From Calcarisporiella thermophila CBS 279.70 (Eukaryota > Calcarisporiellomycota): DNA of 64,000 nucleotides. Location of the stretch: contig NW_027192201.1 of NCBI RefSeq assembly GCF_041956535.1, forward strand, positions 160,060 through 224,059, in the 5' to 3' direction. Below, piece after piece: positions 46,667-57,087 of the stretch. Each line of letters starts with the position of its first letter. Positions within the stretch are counted from its first letter, which is position 1. The position numbers and the translations under genes are program-made. The notes beneath the pieces were generated by a model that saw only the letters and a program-made list of their open reading frames with translations, was not told the DNA's origin and made no database searches.

Positions 46667-47901
46667 TCTTGACGCGTGTATTTTAGGAAAATTGAACCAA
46701 GTCTGTTGTTTCTTTTATTGGATATTGGAAATTAGTTGACCAAAAGGAGATTCTCGCGTAAAAAAAAAGGCCCACATTGCAATAAAATAACTGTCCTGCG
46801 AGCTTGGTCCCATGTATCTTATAAGTGTGCCTTAAAATATGTCTTTGTGAGCACAACTAGCCTAAAGGTGGGCTAAGCCTTCTTGCCTTTATAGCAAGCA
46901 CTCAACAAACTCAGAACGGTCTATGTTTTTACAAATGCTATCGCTTTTTGTGCTTTCTCTCCGTTTCGCTCCATCCAGCCAGAGTTTCGCAACAACCCAT
47001 GTAAGCGTCGTTGACACCAGCGATTTTTTTTTTACTGGCACTAAATAGCATATTTCCCCTACATCGTTCCTGTTAGCAAACCTCCCACTCAATGCCCGTT
47101 TTTACAGGAGCGGGGGTGATAATGATATACAAAACCCACTTCTTTAAGGCTAATTTTGATGTCCCTGCCCAGCNNNNNNNNNNNNNNNNNNNNNNNNNNN
47201 NNNNNNNNNNNNNNNNNNNNNNNNNNNNNNNNNNNNNNNNNNNNNNNNNNNNNNNNNNNNNNNNNNNNNNNNNNNNNNNNNNNNNNNNNNNNNNNNNNNN
47301 NNNNNNNNNNNNNNNNNNNNNNNNNNNNNNNNNNNNNNNNNNNNNNNNNNNNNNNNNNNNNNNNNNNNNNNNNNNNNNNNNNNNNNNNNNNNNNNNNNNN
47401 NNNNNNNNNNNNNNNNNNNNNNNNNNNNNNNNNNNNNNNNNNNNNNNNNNNNNNNNNNNNNNNNNNNNNNNNNNNNNNNNNNNNNNNNNNNNNNNNNNNN
47501 NNNNNNNNNNNNNNNNNNNNNNNNNNNNNNNNNNNNNNNNNNNNNNNNNNNNNNNNNNNNNNNNNNNNNNNNNNNNNNNNNNNNNNNNNNNNNNNNNNNN
47601 NNNNNNNNNNNNNNNNNNNNNNNNNNNNNNNNNNNNNGTGTGCCTTGATGGCCTCCCATGTTCATATAAATCCATTTTGTTAGAAGGAGATAATAGGATA
47701 AAAGGTGAAGCCATTGCAAAAACTGATATAAATTAGATGATGTTATGGAATCACATTCAGGTAAAATAGAAAATAATAAATATAGATAAAGAGGTAAATC
47801 AAAGAAAAGGATATAAAATGATATAGTGGGGGGGGGGGTGATTGAATCTATCAATTGATGAGGGAAGCTAAACAAGAATGAGGTGAGGCGCTGAACTCTC
47901 T
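46667..47901. other. Intergenic region with assembly gap, upstream of ICE2
   Basis: 771 readable bases around 464 undetermined ones. A short minus-strand frame (46889-47092) shows no domain. A G11 run sits at 47828-47838. A small gene inside the gap cannot be excluded. Confidence 0.4.
47174..47637. other. Assembly gap (464 N)
   Basis: Undetermined bases. Open frames that appear to cross this run are artefacts. Confidence 1.
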
Positions 47902-50682
47902 CTAGCCGCTGCCATCTTCTCCGGGTCGCTCGTTGTTGTAGTATTCACGTTCCTCGTTCCGGCGAGTTCTTGCGCGAGTCAGATTCGGAGGGGATGGGGT
48001 GGTAGAGGAAGAGAGTGGGGGATAAGAAGGAGGGCCGGACAGGTTCGAGTCGGAGAGCATAAACGCCGGCTGTGGGGGCATCGAGTATGCGATGCCAAGC
48101 TCTTGCATCATCCCCTTGACGGCCAGTGCAAACTAGTGTGAAAAGCAATGGTTAGAGGGGTTATCGTTTGCGCCTGGTATGCGCTCGCAAGAGTGAAAAT
48201 GATGGGTGAACACATACTTTGGTTCGGTTCGCAAATCGTCTCCCCATGTCCTGCCAATTCCAGCGGTGCTGGATGCACATGCTCAAGTACAATTTGTTCA
48301 TGTTGTCTATCTGGGTCACCTGGATATCGAACCCGGGCGAGAAGTCGCGCGCACCCTCATTTTCAAGCCAATCTCGAATGCGGTCGCGCAGCTCTACAAT
48401 CAACTCGTGCGGCGTGGTGAAATTCACTTGCGCCGTCACGGTCTCGCTCATGTTGCCAGAGCGTCGCACATTCTTAATGTCTTTGGTGCACAAGACCTTG
48501 TTAGGCATATAGACAACCGTACCATCCCACCGGCTAGAGGGTGGTCAGGGGCGTGTTTAGCTATTGAAGTAACCACTTTCTCAACTAGAGGATATGATGC
48601 TTACATAAAGGTGGTTGTGAGCAGGCCCATGCTATGCACAATATAGTGCACATCGCCAATGTAGCAGCGGTCTCCGACGTCGTAAGGATGCTAGAAAAGT
48701 GCGCAACCCACATGTATTAGACTCAAAAGAGAAGGTGGTGAGACACTCCCAGTATCCCCGAGCTTACCGTCACAAAGAGGAAAATGATGCTTTGGAAAAG
48801 ATCGCGTGCACTCCCTCCAAATACAAAACTAAGAGCAACGATGGCCGACGAGAACGGAAGCAGACTCGAGAGGATGTCTTTGTCGAAAATGGCTATGAAG
48901 ATCAGTAGCACGAAGATAAACGCAATGATCATGAATATTGTGTCCAATTTGCCAACCGCGTTTCCCAAATCGCGCATAGAAGCCACCAGATCCCGATGCT
49001 CTTGGTAGATAAACAGCACGTTGTCTTTCTGCGTTGTGCGAAAATAAAAAATAGGAAAATTAAGGCCTACATAGACCAGTCGGCACCCTTTTAAAACCCA
49101 GGTTTACCATTTCCGACTTCGAAACATCGCCATTGCCGTCCTTGTCAAAGATCGCAAAGGCCTTTTCCGCCTCGCTCCGCTCGAAATCAAAATACGGGAG
49201 AAAATCCTCCACCGACAGATGGTTTCTATTTGCTTGAAGACCTTCAAAGAGCTTCCGGGCAAGCTTGCTTGCTTTCCCTGCCGAATGCATGTCATTGTGG
49301 CCATTGACGGGATCCTGCATCGCAATGTTGGCGAGCTTCTTGTTGAGCGTGTTCAGCAGCAGCGGGGTTTGTTTGGCGGTATTAGGCGGACTAGCGCGGC
49401 TTTGGGATTGGCTTTGTACGGTGCTCGTGCTTGTGCGTGGCTGGAGATTGGAGAGAGGGATCTCATCGTTCTGGTATGATATTCCTGTGTCGGAAGTGTT
49501 ATTGCGACTATGGTATGGTCGTCGGTAGCGGACTTTCTCTTCTTGCTTGGGAGCCTTCTTTTTCGCCTTCATGAGTTTGTCGAGCACTTTTCGATGCAAA
49601 CCAAATGAGTTGAGGTATGGGTTAAGTTCGGTGTATACTAAAACATACCCGACATAGCATATTTGTTTTCCTGGATACGCTCCTTGTATGCAGAGCGGTG
49701 GAACTTGACGGCTGAGTAGAAGAGAGCGGGTTTGGGGGGGGGGGGGAGGAGGGGGAAGGGTGAGTGGGCATATCCCAATTCGAAATGCATGCAATGGGCA
49801 CCTACCGATCATTTGAACAAGGAACTTCTCGAACAGAAGGATGACTGCCGTTCCAAACAACGCCCGGAACGTGTCGTGGACAATCCTGTAGCTAATGGAG
49901 AGCTCGGGGATCTGAACCACAACATTAGCGTCCGGCTGCTTCACTTCTCTGATGGTATAGGTGGCGGCCGAATAGAGGAATCCCATGAAAAACTCGAAAG
50001 CTCCCCAAAGCCAGGCGGCGATGAAAAGAGTGACCACATAGGGCCTGACACCAATGAAATACTATGATAGAGTTAGCAATGGCTCCACGCAGTCAAAAGA
50101 TCGATTCTCTGTTGAGCATACCTCGAGCCGCGTTTTGATCGACTCGGAGCACCCGCCCGTGAGAAGTTTGGTTAGCGTCACGACAAGTTTCGGGAGAACC
50201 TCAACGCAAAAGTAGGCAATGGCTCCCATAATCCACACCCATGCGGCCCAGAACGACCACATTTGTACCTGCTGGAGGGTGGTATTTCCTCTTCGAGTGG
50301 GATTGTATATCTGCTCGGGAAAGACGTTATACACAAACAATAAGATCACGGCCGGCGCCACGAGCGCTGCACCACCCAGCGCTCCCACGATGAGCGCGCG
50401 GACAAACGGTGAAAGTCTGGCCCAGAAGTGGGTGGCAGCCTGGCGTCGCTTTTTCCGAAAATCCGGATCGTCAAGTTCGGACTCTGCCTCAGCCTCCCAG
50501 TCGAAATCATCCTCGTCATCAAGGGGGTCCTGCTCACCAGGAAGCACGGGATTAGTTTCATTAAAAAAGGGCGTGGTTCGGCTCTCCGTCAATGGGGAAT
50601 CCTTGTTAATTTCCGCACTCTCTCGGAGAGGGGGAAGATATTGTTGTGAAAATGGAGCGGAAGGCGGCGGCAATTGGCTCAT
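47902..50682 (-). CDS. MscS-type mechanosensitive ion channel with EF hand (Msy1/Msy2-like)
   Basis: Eight exons (50682-50122, 50061-49806, 49711-49649, 49586-49108, 49028-48768, 48690-48605, 48533-48218, 48132-47902), 750 residues, all phases consistent. The cytosolic acidic N-terminus is followed by TM helices (ALIVGALGGAALVAPAVILL; WSFWAAWVWIMGAIAYFCV; further helices in exon 2), a cytosolic loop with one canonical EF-hand loop (DKDGNGDVSKSE), then the MscS core: FVLLIFIAIFDKDI, LSFVFGGSARDLFQSIIFLF, HPYDVGDRCYIGD, RWDGTVVYMPNKVL. S. pombe Msy1/Msy2 are ER channels controlling calcium under hypo-osmotic shock; the EF hand suggests similar calcium sensing. The tail is Pro/Ser-rich. Intron 2 contains a 13-base C/G homopolymer (49734-49746). 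Confidence 0.92.
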
Positions 50683-51881
50683 GGTGTAATCTATTCCTAG
50701 ACAGCGGGGAGAATGGGTTAGAGAGGGCGCATTTTCATGAAATCCAGGAAATCAAAATAAAGAGAAGGGCTTTTTTCTCACAGGGGGAGGAGGCATGCAG
50801 GGTTCGCTGCGACGCGTAGAATACAGTACCTTTTGCGAAGATCCCAGGATGTCAGCGGGGGGCCATGCAGCCGGGAGTCCAAGAATGCAGGGGAAAGGAA
50901 TGAAAGGGGCAGCAAGATGGAGGCTCTTGGTGAACGGCACCCGCTTCTTAAAGACGAGAACCTTATTTACCTCCGTTACACCCACTTGTATTTTGATTTT
51001 CGCTTCAGCTCTTCCCTCCAAATCGGTGCTTGGCTGCACACCCGCCCCATCAAGCCGACACGATTGGAGCTGCCCGGGAGCCCTGAAGCCTCCCTGCGGC
51101 CAAGATTGCCCAGCCCGGCCCGCCTTCTCTCTCCTCAGCCCAGCCATAATAATTAATGGGCCGCCCGCGCTCTGATGAGCGAGGCAGCTGCTCTTCCTCA
51201 GGGACTGCATGCCTCCTCTGCAGTGGTTTAAACCGTCGACATTCTAGAAGATAAGCGCGTTTCATTTTGGAAAACAAAGCCCTGGAAACTCAGTGTGTTG
51301 CCGTGGACAGTCCAGGCCATCGAGTGGACCATAGGGGTGCATGGAGAAGCCCTGCGCTGCGCCAGCGCTGGTGTCGCATTCTCGAAGCGGTGGTCGAATC
51401 CCAAGCGAAGTGCTCGTTATCTGTGGAGGTGCGATCTATTTACATATTTGTTGATAAGTCTTCAAATAGCAAATGGTTGGTGGCTGCCATACTAAACTCA
51501 TCCAAGCATAGTCTTTGGCTACTCCCGTAGATTCCTTGTATCACTGAAAACCTGCCCTTATTCACGCTTTTTAAATTACGCACCTCTTTGGGCGAAAGGG
51601 CTCGGAAAGACCGACCTTCAGAATAAGAAATGGTCAAGTTTGCAAAATACACAGATCATACAATAAGCTAGTCCTTCATCTGAAATGGATGCAGCCAGGC
51701 CCGACAACACGTTTTGACGGAGTGTCGTCAGCCGATCCTTCCAGCTGGATTTCAGGTACATTTGGCCACAAGCGAAATTAGTATTACAGATCCTGCCGCC
51801 TGGCCCAATCAAAATCCGATTGATGAGCTTGAGGGCCAGAGGCTGGAAGTGGTAGATGCCCATCTGAAGCATTGCTGCAAA
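50683..51881. other. Divergent intergenic region MscS channel / C2CD3-like
   Basis: 1.2 kb, GC-rich between about 50780 and 51350. Frames of 120-150 codons on both strands overlap each other and have no domains or signal sequences. I see no confident gene. Confidence 0.4.
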
Positions 51882-52676
51882 ATGGCATCTAGAATCAAAC
51901 TAAAAAAGTCATCCACTATTCACATCACATCCTCCACCTCGCTTCCACCAAAGAGCACTGGCGATCTAACTTGCTATCTTCGCCTCTTCATTGGCGAGCT
52001 TCGGCTCTCATCGACTTCATTGGCTCTCTTGCCCAATCCCCTAAAGGTTCGCGTCGTATGGCCTGAAACCGACGAGGGAGGGCTCCTCTATTCGCCCAGC
52101 TCTATTCGGGCCAAATCGAGTGTTTATACTGGCCATGGACCCGTCTACCCTTCCTCTAGGCGATACCCTGTGCGGGAGGATAATCATGCATTACGCGCCT
52201 ATCTCAAGCGAGTCCGCCTGAATATGGATCTCCTATCTGGCCGTAAGCCGGTGGGGCGAATCGTGGTCGAAGATATCGAAGATGTATTAGGCGGGGAGGT
52301 GAATAGATGGTGGTTTGTGATAGGGATCGCTAATGGGCGTGTGACAGGGGAGGTCATTGGCGAGATAAGCATCGGTATGCAAATAGAGCCGGTAACTCCG
52401 AAGAAAGGACTCGACTTGCTGCTGGAGGAGGTGAAACTAGACCAAGGCTGGGAAGAACTTAGCGATGCGGAAGAGAGGGAAGACCGGGAGGCAAGGTGGT
52501 CGCCGAAGCACGAGGATAATAAGTCAAAAGCAAGATGCGCCGAGAAGCGACCCCTATCTAGAAAACCGAAATCGGAGGGCACGCCAACTAGAAAGTTGGA
52601 GAGAGAGACCAGTGGCTCTATGTCAGAAGTGTTACGAATCTATGCAAACGCAAGAAGGCTTCATGATGGTAGATGA
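51882..52676 (+). CDS. Short C2CD3-like protein (single N-terminal C2 domain)
   Basis: 264 residues from the ATG at 51882. C2CD3 is a very large centriole distal-end protein needed for cilium assembly in animals; its first C2 domain is the part seen here. By eye, SSTSLPPKSTGDLTCYLRLF aligns with the human N-terminal segment STSLPPLVEGQLRCFLKL. It is followed by LKVRVVWPETDEGGLLYSP (human VLVRVRWWGETSDGTLFCP), RRYPVREDNHALRAYLKR (human TRYAIRCGPKQFTSYLTD), KPVGRIVVEDIEDV (human LPIGRVQINGLAQL) and RWWFVIGIANGRVTGEVIGE. The rest is a charged, likely helical tail. The much larger remainder of C2CD3 is absent. A possible extra splice (52669-52745) would replace the last two residues and end at 52804. 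The frame stays open upstream of 51882 but without an ATG. Confidence 0.72.
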   Translation: MASRIKLKKSSTIHITSSTSLPPKSTGDLTCYLRLFIGELRLSSTSLALLPNPLKVRVVWPETDEGGLLYSPSSIRAKSSVYTGHGPVYPSSRRYPVREDNHALRAYLKRVRLNMDLLSGRKPVGRIVVEDIEDVLGGEVNRWWFVIGIANGRVTGEVIGEISIGMQIEPVTPKKGLDLLLEEVKLDQGWEELSDAEEREDREARWSPKHEDNKSKARCAEKRPLSRKPKSEGTPTRKLERETSGSMSEVLRIYANARRLHDGR

Positions 52677-53309
52677 TATGAGCTCTGTTTATTTTTGCAA
52701 CTTGACGAAATATCCTAATCACATGAAACTCTCGTTTCTTTATAGCCATGACCAGCAGCCTACATAGGCATATAGACGAATTTACTTCCAATGACTCCAC
52801 ATAATCTTGAATGATAGCTACAAAGGATTTATGTTTGTATATGTTGTACTATATAATAGTAATAGTGGTCTTTGCATGGATCTTGTGGAATCATCCATTT
52901 GAATCGGAAAAAAAAAACTATTCCCACACTGGCTTGTAAAAAAAAAAAAAAAACTGAGTGGTAATTCTTCTACGAATACATCACGGCAATAAATCCTATC
53001 TTCCATTGACTGAAAATGGGTCAGCACTGACCCCTAGCATCGCCCCGTTGCTCTACTCGTGCTCAGCAGAAAAGTCTCAATAAGTAAGCTTAGAGTTTAG
53101 GCGAAGGTAATGCGACGACTCGCTCTGGGGTTGAGGGTGAGTGTCGCAAGGCCATTCAAACTGGATGAGCCCAATTGAATACGAAGTCAAGATGGGCCCA
53201 CAGAAATAACAGCACACGTGGTCGCAAATATACTTGCTCTAATGGTTCCCACCCTTTCTCCGTCCATGAGCCACGATCCTCGATATCCACAAGAATCTCT
53301 AGAGGCACT
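52677..53309. other. Intergenic region C2CD3-like / Zn2Cys6 factor (convergent)
   Basis: 633 bp, possibly including a short terminal exon of the C2CD3-like gene (52746-52804). Contains A14 (52938-52951) and A9 runs. Nothing else recognised. Confidence 0.4.
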
Positions 53310-56176
53310 TTATTGCTGGCACTGAGGCTCGTCTGTCTGCTCTCCTCCAATTTCGGCCTCAAGGGTCGTAGAGACAAATTGGGAATGAGGGCTTGCGGAG
53401 AAACTCGGTAGTGAGCTAGCTCTCGAGAAGAGGGAGGGGGTGAGCAGGGACTCTGAAAGTGCTTCCAAATAGCCACCCTGCAACAGCTGATCATCAAATA
53501 TCAGATTTTCGTGATCGACAGCGCCGCCCTCAACCGCCTGGGCTGCCGCAGCGGAGGTATACATCGGCGATGTGGGGGGGGGCTGGTTGAATATCGTGCA
53601 TTTGCTCAGGAGCCGTGCTGCTTGGCATGGATTCAATCGTCGTCGTGGTAGTGAATAGATTGGCCAGGGTATTTTCCATGGGATTTCCATGCTCCTCGTG
53701 AAGTGTATCAATGGCCCCGCCGAATTCCCTGCTCTTCATCGGCACTGTGGAGGGGGTTGGACCAGGATTCGATGCTGTCGTAGCTACCGAGTTGCTCTTC
53801 CTCAGACCAGAGCAATACACGGGACAAGGACTCCGCTCGTCGGACATCGGGAAGAGCGTCATTCTGGCCACACTGCTGGATCCATTTTCAACTTGCTGGC
53901 TGGGTGCTTCACTCGTTGCCCACCGCTCCTCGCTCTTTCCGTGCGAAACCTCGAGTGTGCGATGGAGCCCATACGAATCTCTAAGCAATGCAAGGGCATT
54001 GCCCGCCATCCCCCAGAACGTCTGCATGCGCTCCAACAAGACGACGCCCCGCTCCACGGATTCGCGACATTTGGCCGCCAGGGCTCGGTCGGGGGCATTC
54101 AGGTACCGCAGGTGGATAGAGCATGCAATGTACACACAGCCGGGGGCGTAGTAAGCAATTCCATACAGTTGCTTCATCTCCAAGTTCCAGAGGAGGTCGA
54201 CCAGGATATTGGCAGAGCAAATGCAGTATTTGGCCGACGTCTCCGAAAGCGAATCCAGCACCTGCTTTTCCTCCGGCTTGGCAAACAAATAGTTGCGATG
54301 CAGCATAATAATGGCCGTATTGTAGATGATATGCATCAGTAAAAAACATCGATTGCTTTGCGCCAGCTCCGCCTTGAGATTCTGCTCCTTCAGCCGGAGG
54401 TGGTCCGGGAGAGAAAGCTTCCAGGACAAGATCGATGCATTCAGCTTCATCAATTCGTTGAGATAGGTGGATGTGGTGATGGGGATGTCCCGGCTGTTGA
54501 ATCGCACCACCCGGCCCAGCAGCGCGACAATCCGGACCAAATATCCTAGGCGACTTAGAGTGACCGTGCCCCATCGCTTCGAGCGCGTCACATCATCCTC
54601 TCTCGCCGTCGTCGCCCACTCTTCGCCCTCATTGAGCCGCTCCGTGACCACCATTCGCTCCAACTCATAGTCCTCGTCCTCGGTCGGAAGAAACACCTCG
54701 CAGTCCAGTTCGTGGATCGTTTGGGTCCGACCAATGGCGGCGGAGCACAGCCGATCGATCAGAAAGCACACCCAAAAACACCGCCGACGCGTCTCTTGTT
54801 CAGACCAATCCAGCTTGCGGGGGATGAAGCCGCTCTCCGTAGGCACCATGACCAGCCCATCAGGTATTTCGTGGTGCATGCCGAGTTCTTGAGCCATTCT
54901 ATCCACGAAGGACAAATGGACGTCAACGGCAGAGTCAACCTTTTCCAGAGAGAAGTGCAAAATTTACCTTGTTGCCATGCCTAGCAACATCCCCGCTCGA
55001 CTGCCTCTCGCACAGCCAATCTCGTGCACTCCTAATATTAACATTGCCTGTACCGTGGCGACCGAGGGTTGATCCCAGGATTGCGAGATTAGATCCAGCG
55101 CACGATTGGTAAATAGCTCACCTGCTAGGCATGGGGGGTCGTGTTGTAACTCGCGACGTTTCGAAAATCTAGGCATAAAGATGGGTTAGAGGATCGAACT
55201 ACAAGGGCGAGAAAATTCAACCACAGCTCATCGCTATGTACCGAGAAGACACGGCCAGAACACTATAGAGCAACATAGGCGGGACTTGGTTGTTCTGCAG
55301 CTGCTTCATGAACGTGGGTTTGTGGATCACGGGCAAGGTGGTCCACATGTGCTGGAAAAAACCCATCACCAAATCGGCGAGTAGGTCGGCCGGTAGCTGT
55401 CCCTTGTTCGACGGCGAGCGAGGGATACTCTCTGGCAAGGAGAGGTTAACAGAGAGGTGGGATGGCGACTGGTCAGCCTCCTTTTTGGAGAGTATTTCAA
55501 AGAGCAGCGGCTTCGCGGAAAACAGGTCAAGTAGCGACTTCGACAGCCGATCCGCATCGGGGATATCGGAAGCGGAGTCGAAGTAGAGTCTCAGCCCTCC
55601 CTCTACCCTTCTTCTCCAGCTCTCCTGCTCACTTTGGTGTTTTTCCATAGGCATAGAGGATTTCATCTTTTGTGCGTCGATGCCTAAGCGCACGTCCTCA
55701 GAACCCAGCTCACGGGGATTACTATCGACCGAGAACGGCATGCAATGCTGAGAGTTCGTATCCGCAAGCTCGATGGTGACCGGGCTGCAGCATGGAGACT
55801 GAGAGTGCGATTTGGTTGCCTCGCGCATCGCGCCTGCCTCCCATTGCTGTTTCAGCAGTTTTTGCTGAAAATCAACTTGCGGATTCTCGCCCGACGGTTG
55901 GCCCTCTTGAAACGACTGCAGTAGCTTTTCCATTCGCACCAGGCGCTTCTCAAGCTGATCAACATAGTCTTTATTCGGGCCGCGCTTCTTCTTGGATGGG
56001 TTATAGACACATTTCATATTGGCATTCACACAATTGCCGCATTGAGGTCTCGCACCATCACATTTTGTTTTCTTCTTGCGACATGCCTCACAGGCCAAGG
56101 AAAGCCGTTTGCGTTTCGGGGCGCTGACTTTTGCCTCTTCCCCACGTGTGCTCTTTGCGGAGATGGCCCTTTCCAT
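53310..56176 (-). CDS. Zn2Cys6 fungal-type transcription factor (apparent frame slip near the 3' end)
   Basis: Exons 56176-55242, 55168-54968 and 54898 to the 3' end. A Zn2Cys6 cluster lies near residues 29-56 (CEACRKKKTKCDGARPQC, then GNCVNANMKC; spacing C2C6C6C2C6C), followed by a linker and coiled coil (KKRGPNKDYVDQLEKRLVRM). The fungal_trans middle homology region spans exons 1-3: MWTTLPVIHKPTFMKQL, YSVLAVSSR, MLILGVHEIGCARGSRAGML, RRRCFWVCFLIDRLCSAAIG. After MHDIQPAPP a C9 run on the coding strand (53582-53574) sits where the frame ends in PHIADVYLRCGSPGG and stop at 53530. The adjacent frame continues sensibly (SPMYTSAAAAQAVEGGAV) to a stop at 53310, so a one-base slip is suspected and the span given includes that extension. 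Target genes are unknown. Confidence 0.85.
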
Positions 56177-57087
56177 GAGCGTAGCGTGTCTTTACTTCCC
56201 TAGGCAGCTGATGGGATGATGGCTGGGTGAGAAAGCTTCTACTAGGTAGAAATAATCTTGACAAAAAAGTAAGAAAATAAACAAAAGAGAGAGACAATTG
56301 GGGCAATGCAACTGAAAATCCAACTCTCGCTTAGCGTTTTCAAGAGTCAAGGGCACATTCTTACTCAGCAAAATAGTTGCCTTTATAGGATCTCTTTTAT
56401 CAATTGAAATCCGCAAAATGATCTGATAATTTTTTGCAACAGGGCTCTTGGCGAGGCTATCCTTATTGGATTGTCCAAAAAGGAAATTTTTTAACGTAAC
56501 AGCATCCTTTTTCATACTACTCAGAACATTATTTTTAGGATTCCGGAGAAAACAGCTTGGAAACCCTCGCTTGCGTCAAGTGGAGTAATCCTACCTTAAT
56601 AGCACCTGATCCACCGTTCGCAAAGTGAAAGGGTCGGTCTGGACATCATCGCTCCAGCTATGCTTCCTACCACTCTGAAAGGCAACAATTGCATATCCTC
56701 TTTCGCCAGGTGGAGTTAGAGCTGGTAATCGACGTTAACTCGAAGGGGATCTAGGAAATTGCCAACGGTGGGCCATTTCTCCTTCACAAGAGGATCAAAC
56801 TATTCAAACGGAGGGCTTGGCGTGACTTTTGAATAAGATTTCCACACAAAAAAAGAGACATTGTACTTCTCCACATTTTTGTTGCATCATCCGTGATGTA
56901 ACCATGCTATTTTGTCTAGAAGAAGGGGTTTCCTAGCTGGTACCAGGAGGATTCGTTCATGATTCTCGTTGTTGAATTTAGAGTTCGAATCGGAATCGTC
57001 AAAAAACCAACATTTGGATAATCACACCACAAAAAAAAAACAAATGAAAACTAGCATCATTAAATTATCCCCAAATGTATATAAAGT
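56177..57087. other. Intergenic region Zn2Cys6 factor / acyl-CoA synthetase
   Basis: 911 bp upstream of the transcription factor and downstream of the synthetase. AT-rich near 57000. No gene or repeat recognised. Confidence 0.45.

Noticed and set aside
47073-47875. Several frames that appear to span 47174-47637
   Set aside because: They consist mostly of undetermined bases; open reading across N is an artefact.
50752-51210. 152-codon minus-strand frame between the channel and the C2CD3-like gene
   Set aside because: Overlapping frames on the other strand are equally long; no recognised motif or splice structure.
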